Source: Typhlomys cinereus
Lineage: Eukaryota; Chordata; Mammalia; Rodentia; Platacanthomyidae
Assembly: GCA_023101885.1 (NCBI GenBank)
Contig: JALPQD010000303.1
Span: forward strand, 763,786 to 827,785
Length of the DNA stretch: 64,000 nt
Direction of reading: 5' to 3'
The notes under the pieces were generated by a model. It did not search any database, was not told the origin of the DNA, and was given only the letters and a program-made list of their open reading frames with translations. Positions 34,980-46,346 of this stretch are shown here, one piece after another. The position numbers and the translations under genes are program-made. Position 1 is the stretch's first letter, and every line of letters starts with the position of its first letter.

Positions 34980-35392
34980 TGTCATAGTTAGGCACAGGTG
35001 TCAACTTGACTGTTGAGGGTTTGAGCTCTGGGCACATTTGTAGAGAATTAGTGGTTGAGTTAGGCCCAGAGCAGATCTGCAAGAAATTCTCTAGCTGATG
35101 GGGAAGGCCCAGCCCATGGTGGATTAGGTCCTGGAATAATACAGACAGCTGGTTGAGAGAGTCAGCATCCTTTTGTACACTTGGCCAGTATGGCAAGTAA
35201 GGACCATTCCTCTCTTAGCCATTATGTTGAGATGGTGTAGCCAGTTCCCTTGGCCCTGGTGTTGCCCTGAACTCTCCTGTCAAGCTGGATTAAGAACTGT
35301 AACCCAGATAATTGTAAGAGACAATAAACCCCTTGTTCCCTTAAGCCGTTTTGATGGTCATTTATCAGCAACCATGCAAGCGAACTGCAACA
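34980..35392 (+). mobile_element. solo MaLR LTR
   Basis: TGTCATAGTTAGGCACAGG to GCGAACTGCAACA, same family as 26603-27029, with AATAAA at about 35322. Short direct repeat AGGCTT flanks it (34973-34978 and 35392-35397). No internal sequence follows, so it arose by LTR-LTR recombination. Confidence 0.8.
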
Positions 35393-35559
35393 GGCTTTTT
35401 CCCTCTTAAAACAACAAAACCACTATGAACTAAAAAAGAGCTGGAGCTTAACTTAGCAATTATAATTTCCAAGAGCTCTCATAAAGAATTTGGAGCCAGA
35501 AATATAAGGGTATGTAGACAAAGCATATATACACAATCATGTTGAGACTCATGCAACAT

Positions 35560-36930
35560 TGCTTTGTTGGGTTCCAAGAATGAATAAAAAGACAAGATAC
35601 AGAAAATCTGGGATCAGCTGGGCAACTGGCTTGGATGGAGTCATAGCTGTAGCCCAGACCAGACCAAGTGTTTATTACATAGATAGGCCATTAATAGCCC
35701 CAAATAGTCTTTGTCTAGCCTCCTTTCTTCTACCCCTGCTAACCATTTAAAAATCCTCCAAGAATTTAACAGAGCACATAGAAACCACAAGTCAGGACCA
35801 GCAAGCAGACCAACACCATATAACTGGGGACCCCAAGAATCTTACCAATGAACAGAAGAGAATCTTCACACCTAACCCTAAGATAAGTAACCCATTTTAT
35901 TTTCCTTTTAACCTCAATCAATAGCCACCACAGTTCAAGATTTCTATACAGCATACACAAAGACCTGTACACCCACTCCTGCAGAGCCATAGCCATTCAC
36001 CCTTACACATCCCTCACCATCTAAAAGTTGCCATATCCATTCAACTCCAACCACTGGCTACTCTACCTGCCTTATGTTATCATCTTAAAACTATTCTGAT
36101 ACTTAATCCAACCTCACCTAAACCCTGATACCCAATCATAAACTTCTTAACTAAAACTAGACCAAAACCCTGTCATCCCCCTTTACCAGAGCTTGTCTTG
36201 TACACTCTTCAGCAATGTAATACCTTACCCACAACCAACACCAAGAAACTTTAGATTGACCCCCTAACATTCAGGCAAGTAGTTGCAATAATTGTCCAAA
36301 TATCTGACTCAAAAAATCAGAAATACATACCAAAAAAAGAAACTAGAGACCAAACACAAAATGCCCAAGCCACACCATAAATCCACAAAATACAACAAAA
36401 ATCAGGACAAAAAAATCTCCTAAAAATGTTGACCCTTTAATGATAGATTCCAAGCAGAATAACTTCTTGAATATTAGCTAAGAAACCAACAACCAAAATA
36501 ATGATTTTCAAAGTTTGGTTATTAATACAATCAAAGCAATGCATGAAGAATGCCCAGAGGAGGTGAACAGGAAATGTGAACAGGAAAATAACAGGCACCT
36601 GGATGAGATGAAAAAGGCAGCTGAAGATATTAAGCAAAGGGCAGTTGAAGAAAATCTCATATGGAGATTAAACTTAAAATTAAAAACAAGTTAAGTACAA
36701 TTCAAAACTCAGCAGAGAGTCTCACCAACAGAATTTATGAAGCAGAAAATAGAATATCAGAACTAGAAGACAAGCATGCAAAATAAAATTGTTCAATTAA
36801 AGAGACCAAAAAAAGCTAAAACGAAATACTTGAGAGGGATAATCAAGAGCTATATAATACCTTGAAGAACCCAAATCTACACATTAATTGAATCCCATAA
36901 TAAGAACCCCCCAAAAAATATCAGAAGAGA
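35560..36930 (+). mobile_element. LINE-1 5' UTR and ORF1 fragment (element L1-E)
   Basis: 36300-36800 matches the reverse complement of the L1-D ORF1 region (about 24220-24700). It includes the K/E-rich coiled-coil coding stretch near 36740-36785, which gives AENRISELEDK. The upstream 750 bases are C/A-rich and probably 5' UTR. ORF1 stops early and the sequence jumps to the L1 3' end at about 36930. Confidence 0.6.
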
Positions 36931-38150
36931 TTTTTATTGGAAAAAATTATATTGAGTGAAGTATCACAGATACACAAAGTTAGGCACCATATGTACTTCC
37001 TAATAAGTGGATCCTAGTTCCAAACCCACTTAATGATATATTCAAAGGTAAATCTCTGTAATACCCACTGTAATTGCAAAGGATTATAAACAGGAGGGAA
37101 GGGGAAGGAGGAGTTCAAAAGAAAGGAGATAGGGACTCAGAGAAAATAGGCCACAGTCATGTATTGCATGTAAGTAGTGAGACATCTGGTGCAGCTCACT
37201 CTCACTTCCCTTCCTGGTCACTTGGAACTGAATAGGTTTGATTTCACCAATCAGGGAGGATATACGGACTGGCAGATAGATGGTAGCCATTTGGCAAATC
37301 AGACACTGACTCTTCCTTCCTCCCACCCCCCTGCCCCCTGATTCTTGTGTCCTACTCCTATTCTTCCATCTACCTTTGAGTCTTCTTTTATATTAAGATC
37401 CTCATTTAAACAGTCTTTTATCTTTGGTTAGGAGATGACCTTCAAAACCAATCAGGATGCAGCAAAGGGCAGTGCAGGAAAAGCAAAACTGAAAACAACA
37501 ACAAATCATAATCCAGAACACCAAAGACTTTACATTATTCACCTAGAACCAGACTAGCTAAATCTCTCCTCATCCTAAAGCTCAGGGAACCTTGCAGAAG
37601 AGGGACGGCAAGATTGTAAGAGCTTAAAGATGGGGAGGACCAACTATATGCAAGATACTTCACCCAAATTAAGGCTGCAGCAGCCAGGATTGGACTTTGC
37701 CTGACCTGCATAATGGCTGACATGTCAACGACCTCCCAAAGTCTAGCATGGATCACTGAAGAGAAAGCTTCAGGCATCAGGATCCTTAGAGACAAGGGGT
37801 TAAACAGTCATCATAGAGTTCCCATGATAGTGGGCAGCCCAAAAAGGGGCCCCAAGCTATGTATGTGACAGAGTCCTGGACACTCACTAGTGTAGACAAC
37901 TCTGAAGGAAATTCAGCACTCACATAAACACATGCTCTGAATGATGGGAGGGAGAAATCAGGAAGCACCAAGACAGGAGGAAGGAAAAGCAATGTGAGAG
38001 AGAGAGGGTGGGACGGGATGGAGTGGAGGGAGAGGACAATGGGGGAGGACAGGGGGAGGGAGAAGAAGGAGAATAACTATTGAGCTTGTGCAGTTAAGCA
38101 AAAAAAAGTAATAAAATGTAAAAACTAAATTAATTAGTTAAAAAAAAAGA
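36931..38150 (+). mobile_element. LINE-1 3' end and 3' UTR (element L1-E)
   Basis: Last part of ORF2 (TGAGTGAAGTATCACAGATA), then the 3' UTR shared in reverse with 17515-18540, the G-rich purine tract (37990-38070) and an A-rich end. ORF2's endonuclease and RT are absent, so this is an internally deleted L1 or two pieces joined. The poly(A) end abuts the inverted array at GAATGGCATATTTGGGAT. Confidence 0.7.
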
Positions 38151-39640
38151 ATGGCATATTTGGGATCCTGCAGGAGAAACTTGCTCCATTGGTACAATAC
38201 TGTTTCTCTGGCCACCCTGCTCAGAGTAGTCTAAGTGGGCCTATTCCTTTGAAATGACTGCTTGTAAAACCAACACCTTTTCTTCTAAGGGAACGCAAAG
38301 CAGATTCCTGCTTAACTCAGAGCAAGACTAAGAGAAAAACATCGCTGATCACACACCATCTCTCTTTGAGGAATGTTGAGGAGCACTACTTAGTTTCAAC
38401 TCATAAACTTTAGGGGGAAAAAAAGGAAGCAAAATGTTGTTTTCTCCTTAAGAGTAAGAGCTGTGACTTCCAAATCTTCTGAGGGTACTTATGTCTTAAA
38501 AGGACACATGGCTATTCTGCATGAGAAACTGGCTCGGTGGGTTCAAATCTGCTTATCTAGCTACTCTGATTACAGTATTCTAAGTAGGCCATTCCTTCGA
38601 AATGACTGCTTGTAAAACCAATCACATATCCTCTTTCTTTTAAGAACACTGTAGGAGCACTACTTAGTTTCAGCACCTAATCCTCAGGAAAACATGGAAT
38701 AAAATATGAGCAATAAGAGTTGCATATTACAAACTTCCCCTGTGAACTTACCTTTAAGAATGGAACATTTGGGATGCTGCATTAGAAATTGGCTCTGCTG
38801 GTGTAAAAATTCTTATCTGTCTGCCCTTCTCATTGTGTTCTAAGTAGGCCTATATTTTTGTATAAATCCAACATCTTTTCTTCTAGTGAGAAGGCAAAGC
38901 AGAATCATTCTTAACTCAGAGCAACAACCAAGAGAAAACCACAGTTGATCACATATCACATATCACCTCTCTGAACATTGAAAAAGCATTACTTGATTAC
39001 ACCTCATACACCTTAGGAAAACAGGGGGAAACAACTGCTGTTTTGTCCCAAACAGTAAGAAGGATCTTCCAAGTGTCCCCTGTGATCTTATGTAGAAGTG
39101 CATGTCTGGGATGCTGCTTGAGCTTATTTGGCTACCCAGCTTTTAGTAGTCTAAGTAGGCCTGTTCCTTTGAAACAATTCCTTGCAAAGCTAACACCTTT
39201 TCTTCTAGGTAGAATGCCAAGCAAAATCATACTTAACTCAGAGCAACAACCAAGAGAAAACCATCACCGATCACACATTGCTTGTCTCTGAAAAATGTTG
39301 AAGGAACATTACTTAATTACACCTCATATACCTTAGGAAGACATGGGAAAATATATGCTGTTTTGTCCTGAATTGTAAGAGGTTTGTCTTCCAAATTTCT
39401 TCAGTGAACTGTAGGAGAACCGCATGTATGGGATGCTGCATGAACTTATCTGATTTCCCAGATTGTAGTATTCTAAGTAGGTCTATTCCTTTGAAAAGAC
39501 TGCTTGCTTGCAAAGCCAACACTTTTCTTCTAGGGAGAAGGCAAAGCAGAATTACGTCTAACAGAGCAACAACCAAGAGAAAACCATCACCTCTCTTTGA
39601 AGAATGTTGAAGAATATTACTTAGTTTCATAAATATGAGA
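38151..39640 (-). repeat. tandem array of ~345-bp-family monomers, inverted
   Basis: Reverse complement of the same monomer as at 16731-30000. Landmarks (GGCCTATTCCTTTG and variants) lie at 38240, 38588, 38849, 39160 and 39480, spacings 348, 261, 311 and 320. Monomers are shorter and more diverged than in the other array. The alternating type 2 variant is not obvious here. Confidence 0.7.
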
Positions 39641-40660
39641 AAGGCACTTGCCTGCTCTTGGAACTAAGAGAGTGCTTCAGGAAAATGACAGTGGTGATAC
39701 TTCTAAGCCATGCTAATCATGCTTTACATGTCCTGAAGTGCGACCAGGAAGGACAATCTTTTCTACCCCACCCTAATTCTCATCAAACTTTTGATTTTCT
39801 TCTTGAAATGACAATTGTCTTTTGATTGGTGCTTATTCAATGCCTCATTTATATCCAGCCACGTAAGGTCCTGAATCTATATAATGAGTCTTTCCCACAA
39901 GGCACAGACACTTTGGCTCGTGACCACAATCTAGGTTTCAGCCAGGTCCCAGATATTTCTTCTTTCTTTTGAGGAAGAGGACTGAAGACTTCAGAGACCA
40001 ATTAAGACCAGATCTAGCCCTTGGATGGTTGGATCTTTTGATCCCTTGGAATCAAATGATCAAATGGTGGGACTATTTCATCTTTTGAAATCAGACTTAT
40101 CAGATCACTCATCGTTGGAAGAAAACAAGTCTGCTCCTCATGTTTTCAGACTCACTGGACATAAACTCCTCTGAGACTTCCTGCACTTGAGGCCTCTACC
40201 TCAAGCAAAAGTACTCACTTGGCTCCAGTCTCTGAAACCTGCAGCCACAGGCAACAAGTATGTGCCCCAGCCTCCAGAAGATATCCTGTGCTGCTGACAG
40301 GAGGACTCATTCTTGCCTTATTCCCTAAGACTAGATACTTCCAGCCGTAGACAGAAATTCATTCCTGCTCTAAAGTCCTCATTTACTGCTTCTTTTCTCC
40401 AGGACCACTTGACTGCTCTCAGCTGATATATCTCAGCCTGCTGACAGCACAGTGCCGAGCAAGCTCTAAACTGGCATTCTTTTGCTTCCAAAAGTTCAGA
40501 TTTTCCACTTTTCCATTTTACTTGTCACTCCTGTGTGGTAACCTAATTCCCCATTTGAATTTTACCCCTGTGTGATAAATAGAAGTTCTTTGTTCATCCT
40601 TCACTGTCTGTCCAGTCCATTCTTGGAGGGAGGACAAGATAAGAACCAGGTAGGAAAACT
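39641..40660 (+). other. LTR-like sequence, unclassified
   Basis: Contains a TATA-like CTATATAATG (about 39878) and, near its end, a GTGTGATAAATAG signal followed by a TTCTTTGTTCATCCTTCACT stretch, the look of an LTR R-U5. A block at 39652-39760 is similar to 45488-45580. Boundaries and family are unknown; this could be another repeat type. Confidence 0.3.
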
Positions 40661-40829
40661 GACCATATCATTAATTTATATGCTGATCTAACAAATAAAA
40701 TTTTTAAAAGGACATAGAAGCCAACAGAAAGATCTCTTAATGGCCAGAACTGAACACTCTGAACAGCAAAATAAGTAACATCATAATGGATTATGACACA
40801 AAGAACAAATTAAATATAATTTCAAAGTT

Positions 40830-41090
40830 ATTTTTGTATATATATATGTGCATGTGCACACATACTTGGGCACACATGTAATCAAAGGGCACTGTGTATC
40901 CCTGTGAAAGATCATGGGTGAGTTCAGAAATCACTCTGATTGTACTACCTCCTCTTTGTTTTTCCCTGGAATTTCCCAGACTCCACCTTCCAGTGTTAGA
41001 AATGTAGGTACATGGGAGCTGAGCTCCAACTTGAGGACCTTCTGCTTGCAAGGCAGAAGTTTAACCTCTGGTCCATTTCTCCATCCCAGA
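40830..41090 (-). mobile_element. old B2-superfamily SINE
   Basis: Reversed: TATATATG/TGCACACA tail, a body with AATTTCCCAGACTCCACCTT, and a decayed head (CAAGGCAGAAGTTTAACCTC). More diverged than the neighbouring copy at 41190. Confidence 0.65.
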
Positions 41091-41189
41091 TTAAAAACCT
41101 AAAATGCACATTAATATGGGATCATATAACTAAAAAATAATTCCATTTAAATTATATAGATGCTTCCCCTTCAAGAAGAAAATGAAGGG

Positions 41190-41477
41190 GGGCTGGAGAG
41201 GTGGCTCCGGGGTTAAGCCTCTGCCTTGCAGGCAGAAGGTCCTGAGTTCGAATTCTAGACCCCACGTATAGATGCCAGGCCAGGCGGAAGCGGGGGCGGC
41301 ATAGGGCGGAGCCTGTGAATCTCAGGGCAGAATAAACAAGGAGGAGGTGGAGGTGGTCTATGGTGGTTCCCGAATTCGTCCGTGATTCTATACACACGCA
41401 CACACACACACACATGCACACGCACACGTGCACACACCCATACATGCATAGTTGAATAAATAATAAAAAATTATAAA
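41190..41477 (+). mobile_element. B2-superfamily SINE (DIP-like), young
   Basis: Head GGGCTGGAGAGGTGGCTCCG, B box GAGTTCGAATTCT, GC-rich body, (CA)n and ATAAATAATAAAAA tail. Perfect 17-base target-site duplications AAGAAGAAAATGAAGGG flank it (41173-41189 and 41478-41494), so it is probably one of the youngest insertions here. Confidence 0.9.
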
Positions 41478-41494
41478 AAGAAGAAAATGAAGGG

Positions 41495-42119
41495 CATGCA
41501 AGTCAGCTTTCAGTGACAGAGTACAATGTAGAGATGAAAATGGGAACAAGATTACAGTGTAGAAGCCTGGCAAACAGTGCTTTAGCTATTCGTTATGGTT
41601 AATGATAAGTGATGTCGATAGCATGTTCTTTTGACATATCAAAAAGCATACATCTTTCTTCCTCCAAACCCGTAACTCCAGTCTAATGATAAGAAAAGTA
41701 TCTGACAATTCCACATTGAAGTTCCTTTGACAGAGTTTCTTCTTAGTATTACCCAAATCGTCAAGATTATTAAAAATAATAAAAGTCTGAGAAGCTGTCA
41801 TAGCTAAGAGGATCCTAAGGATTTATGATAAGTAGATGTAATGTGATATTGTAGCTAAGATTCTGACAAAGAAAAACTACATTAATTAAAAAAACCTAGT
41901 AAGATCTGAATGGAGCAGAGTTTAGCTAACACTGAAAAGAAACAGTATGGGTTGTGCAAATACACCACAGTGACACTTAAAAAAAGAAAAGAAATACTAG
42001 AAATAATATGTTTGGAACTTTCTTATAGATAACTTTATTCTTAAGTAAAAATTGCATATAGCAAACTCTTAAGAGTCAAGGAAGTTCATAACCCCTTTGG
42101 CAATGTGACTTTTTAAAAA
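41495..42119. other. unclassified AT-rich sequence
   Basis: No gene or named repeat seen. Confidence 0.35.
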
Positions 42120-42123
42120 TGTC

Positions 42124-42167
<44 letters not shown>

Positions 42168-42847
42168 TAGTTAGGCACAGGTGTCAACCTTACTGTTGAG
42201 GGTTTAAGTTCTGGGCACATTGGTAGAGAATTAGTGGTTCAGTTAAACACATCAGTGGCTGATGGGGAAGGCCCAGGTGGGTGGGACTAGGCCCTGGAAT
42301 AAAATACAGACAGCTGGTTGAGAGAGTCATCATCCTTGTGTACACTTAGCCAGACATGCTGGTATAACAAGTAAGGATCGTCCCTCTCTCAGCCATTACC
42401 CAGAGATGGTGTAGCCAGTTCCCTCAGTCCTGACGTTGGCGCATGCTCTCCTGTCAAGTTGGACTATGAACTGTAACCACTGTTGTAAAAGAATAAATCC
42501 CTTGTTCCCTCAAGCTGTTTGATGGTCATTTATCAGCAACCATGCAGGCGAACTGCAATAGCGTGTGTGTGTGTCAGAGGGCACTGTATGTTCCTGTGGA
42601 GGACCAAAGATGACTTCAGGAATCATCCTGGGTTGTTTCTACTTCCTTTTTGCTTCACTTTGGGATGTCCCAGGCTCTGCCCACTAGAACAGGAAGTGCA
42701 GGTCACTGCCCTTTCAGTCTGGCGGGTTTTTTTTTTCTTTCTTTCTTTTTTTTTTTTTTTTTTTTTTTTGGTGAGACCTGGGATCTAAATTCAAAACTTT
42801 CTGTTTTTGTGGCAGAATCTTAACCTGTGAGCCATCTCTCCAGCCCT
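42120..42847 (-). mobile_element. old B2-superfamily SINE, split by an LTR
   Basis: Reversed SINE body and head at 42561-42847 (TGACTTCAGGAATCATCCTG, ending GAGCCATCTCTCCAGCCC). Its (TG)n tail lies at 42124-42162, on the other side of the MaLR LTR. A poly(T) run at 42726-42769 interrupts the body. Confidence 0.65.
42163..42560 (+). mobile_element. solo MaLR LTR inside a SINE tail
   Basis: TGTGATAGTTAGGCACAGG to GCGAACTGCAATA, same family as 34980-35392, with AATAAA at about 42491. TG-repeat sequence lies on both sides, so it landed in the SINE's (TG)n tail. Confidence 0.8.
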
Positions 42848-42913
42848 ATGTGACTTTTTTCTCCCTTAGAAAAGTGGTTTCAATTTCCCACTTCTTCAAT
42901 CTGATGGTACTGG

Positions 42914-44843
42914 AATTTGCTTAGGTAAGGAAAGCTCATACTACTTGTGGAATCCCAAGAGGCATGAGAAGCATGTAGCCCAGCCATGGCCTCATACCCC
43001 ACCCAACTAGCAGAGATGGGATTGAACATCTTAGAGAACCTTCACAAACTTATCTGTTGTAACATCGTGCTAACAAAATATTCTAGGAATAACTTCAAGT
43101 TCAACAAAAGAAAATTGATCAGATAATTTGGGGAGATCTATATAGTAGGATATTAGGTAGCTATTCAAAAGAATGAAGCAGCAGCTGTGTGTGAATAGAG
43201 GACAGATTCCATGATAGATTTTAAGTGAAGTAGCAAGATGAAGAAAAATATTCAGTAAAAGATACTGACCTGTAACATACTTGTATTTTCATAGGCTGTA
43301 GGAAAGAGAGAGAGAGAGAGAGAGAGAGAATGTGGAAGTCAGGGGACAGCTTTCTGAGGTCAGTTTTCTCCCTCCACCATGCTGAACACTAGGGATTGAA
43401 CTCAGGTTTCCAGTTTTGAGCTCAGGTACCTGTGCCTCCTAAGCCAACTCTCCAGCCTCCTCCTCCCACCCGCCCCCTGCATTTTATTTTAATCTTTGGA
43501 ATTATGTAAATAAACTACAAATGAAAACAGAATGTGAAGCCTTTTGTGCCTTTCAAATCCAGTTCATTATTCTGCTTCCACGATTTACCAGGACCACAAT
43601 TAGCATTCAGATGGAAGTTTCCAAACTTCTGCCAAGTGACACAGACTTGTTTCTTGATTACTCGGTTCACCAGGCTGCTATAACGTCTTCTGTCACTAGA
43701 GGGCAACAGAGGCTTGCACAGGAGCTGCTGGGAAAGCCAGAGGAGTTCTCTGAATGGCAGCACTAGCTAGCTTGCCAAAATAACAATCATTCCATGAATT
43801 CAGCAGGGGAATGGTTTCACCAACTATAGCTCACCTAATCTCTGCAATGCATTTTGTTAGCAGAGAGAAGGAAAAGAACCGCAGATCCTTGTCCCTCGCT
43901 TCTACAGAGCTCTATGAAACATTACAAGCCTTTTCTGGTGGAAAGAACAAGTCTCTACAATCAAGGCAACTGGCAGAAAGCACCACGTATCCGTGTGACC
44001 CAGGAAATCCCTGTCCTGCCCTGAGCTCATCCTGAAGGACGGCTGACAGAATGAATCAACGAATGAGCGCCCTGCAGACTTATGCCCCATTGAAGCAGAA
44101 GGAGCGCAGGCCTCTGGGTGGCAGACTCGAGCCTCATGACAGCTGGTAAGTGGCCAACAGAATTTCTTTGCTTTCAGAGCTCTGCCCTCTGACCACTCGC
44201 CTGCCTCCTAGGGCTGCCAGGAGAGGAAAACCTTTGAGAGGAGGCAGCAGAGTTTATTAACTGAGCCTCCCTTGGTGCCGGCCGGGAAGGCCTGCTTCCT
44301 CTGCAGTCAGGTGCTGGGATGGATGTTCTCCCACTGGATTCGACTGGACAGAAGTCCCTGCTCAGGGACATGTGCGCAGCTCACCTTTAGTGCCTCTGAG
44401 GTTTGTGGCCTGGCTCCTGGCTGCCGGGCCTCCTGCCTCCAGGGATGTCACGTGTAGCTTGTAGGCACTTTTCTGCCAGGCAGCTTTTCTATAAGCTCTA
44501 GGAAGAGAGGTTGCCTGGCTGGGATCATCGAGTCCAAACTGCCCAGCCTCAGGGGTTTCAGGTCTGGAAGGCACCCAGCTGTGGAGTGCACGCTGCACAC
44601 TCCAGTTGTCCTCTCTGCGAATCAAATTCCAGTTTTCATACAGTCCGGCCCAGGGGATGGGGGGACATGCTAGTACCAAAAGCAGCTGTTACAGGCTGAG
44701 CACCTCTTTTCCATCTCTCGTCTATCTCGCCTGAATGATTTCCCACCGAGGAAAAACAAATCTATGTGTAAACCACCGAAATCGTCCACAACACACACCA
44801 AGTACTGTGGGAGGCACAAAGGGAAACAAGCCAACCACCTCTG
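42914..44843 (-). repeat. duplicated segment 1, copy B
   Basis: Reverse complement of 13173-15020. It includes the same old SINE (43310-43465) and the same GC-rich part. The left end at 42914 is where copy A switches to segment 2; the bases AATT there are shared with the segment 2 edge. Beyond 42914 the sequence is unrelated to copy A. Confidence 0.85.
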
Positions 44844-46346
44844 CCTTGGTTTCCGCTTGTGCACCCCTGCAGTACCATATCATCCTCTAATTCCTCCCTC
44901 CAGGCACTAATTGAGGTAACATGTTTAAGATGAAAAGACCTATTGGGGTCCGGGAGTGTCTTTCAGAGGGAGCCTGGGAAATCAACAAATCTGTTATAAC
45001 AAACAAATGTTATGTTTGTGCTATCCTGTTACAAATATTATCACCATATTAGCTCATGTAGTCTCACAATAAACTTATGATATAGACTTATTCTCTTCTT
45101 TCACAGACAGGAAATTGGCTATGGAATAATCCGTTGCAAGAAACTAGGAAGGCAAATAGTATATATACTCATATCCAACAGCATACTTGAGTGCCAAGGA
45201 TCTGGCATTCCAGCCCAAAGTGAAAGCCTTTGATAATTCCCCTGTCTCATCTGGCTGCACCAAGAAGGACATAAAGGGGTAATAGGCCACTATGTTCAAC
45301 AGATAAATTGGACTTTGTGGGTGCCATCTCCAAAAATGCCAACATCACCACATATGTGACTACCTAGCCAACCTGCTGAGCAGTGACAAGGCAAGAACAG
45401 CCAGGCGAGAGCAGATATTCCACGCAAAGATGTTGGGGTAGGAGAACGGACTTGGTATTTCATAAATACCAAGAGAGAACGGCACTCTTGGAACTAAGAG
45501 AGTGCTTCAGAAAAATGACATTGGAGATGGCCAGAAGCCACACCACTCAGACTGTGCAGGTCCTGACAGAGAACTAAGTTTCATCCTAGGCGTAATGGGA
45601 CGTTGTGTTGTTGTTATAGCTGCTGAACTTGCTGTACCTTTAACAGTAGGGACTAAATATGGGGTGGGAATGGCTGTACTGCCAGCCTTCACGGGTAGAA
45701 AACAGTCAATCATCCAGATCTTAAACACCCATTGCCCCTCTGGTTTCTAGGAGATTCATGTTTATACTCATCAAATCTCAGCCCTTATCCAAACAAACCT
45801 GGCAGCCAAGAAGTGCTAAGCCCCCCTGTAGAAGAATAAATGAAATAAGGTCCAGACTGCAGTGGGGATGTTCCACCTCCCCCTGGGGCAAGGGAGCATC
45901 TGCTGCTCTGCTCATACATCAGAGAAAACAGACTCTGCTTAGAAGGTCCCTCTAGCCACCCTCCAGCTGCGTGCATCCCTCAGCGCAAGGGAACATGCCT
46001 GCCAAGGCCTATATTCTCTTTGAAGAATGTTCCAGGCTCCTGGGATCCCTGAATTCCTTGCCAAAAGGTCCCAACTGCTTTCAGGACTTTATCCTGCCCC
46101 AAGATAATTGCATTTCCAGGACATTCTTGCCCCCTTCAGAAAGGTAACAAGGAAGACTGAACTATGGAAAAACTGAGGATTGAGCAACAGGCCGAAGTCA
46201 AGTATCAAAGTCTAAGCAAATGGGATTGCTTTTTCTCCTGTGTTAAATCATGGAGGTAGACAGAAATTTTCATTGCTGTGTCATCTTCAACAATAGCTTT
46301 TACCCCTGAGCTATGGTGGATGTACATAAGAAAATACCTCCAACCA
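44844..46346. other. segment 3: sequence between the two duplicated blocks, absent from copy A
   Basis: Lies between segment 1 and segment 2 of copy B, with no counterpart at 13-17 kb. 45060-45200 has a MIR-like minus-strand look. 45488-45580 resembles 39652-39760. Short open frames (45383-45577, 45502-45750, 45758-45955) overlap in different frames and have no recognised domain; they may be a decayed ERV or other old repeat. Confidence 0.45.

Noticed and set aside
34980..35392. Considered as a hAT DNA transposon because of similar dispersed copies
   Set aside because: TG...CA ends, AATAAA near the 3' end and attachment of the same sequence to MaLR internal regions at two loci show it is an LTR.
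45502..45955. Frames that could suggest a retroviral envelope fragment
   Set aside because: Resemblance was only loose and in changing frames; not enough to claim an envelope remnant.
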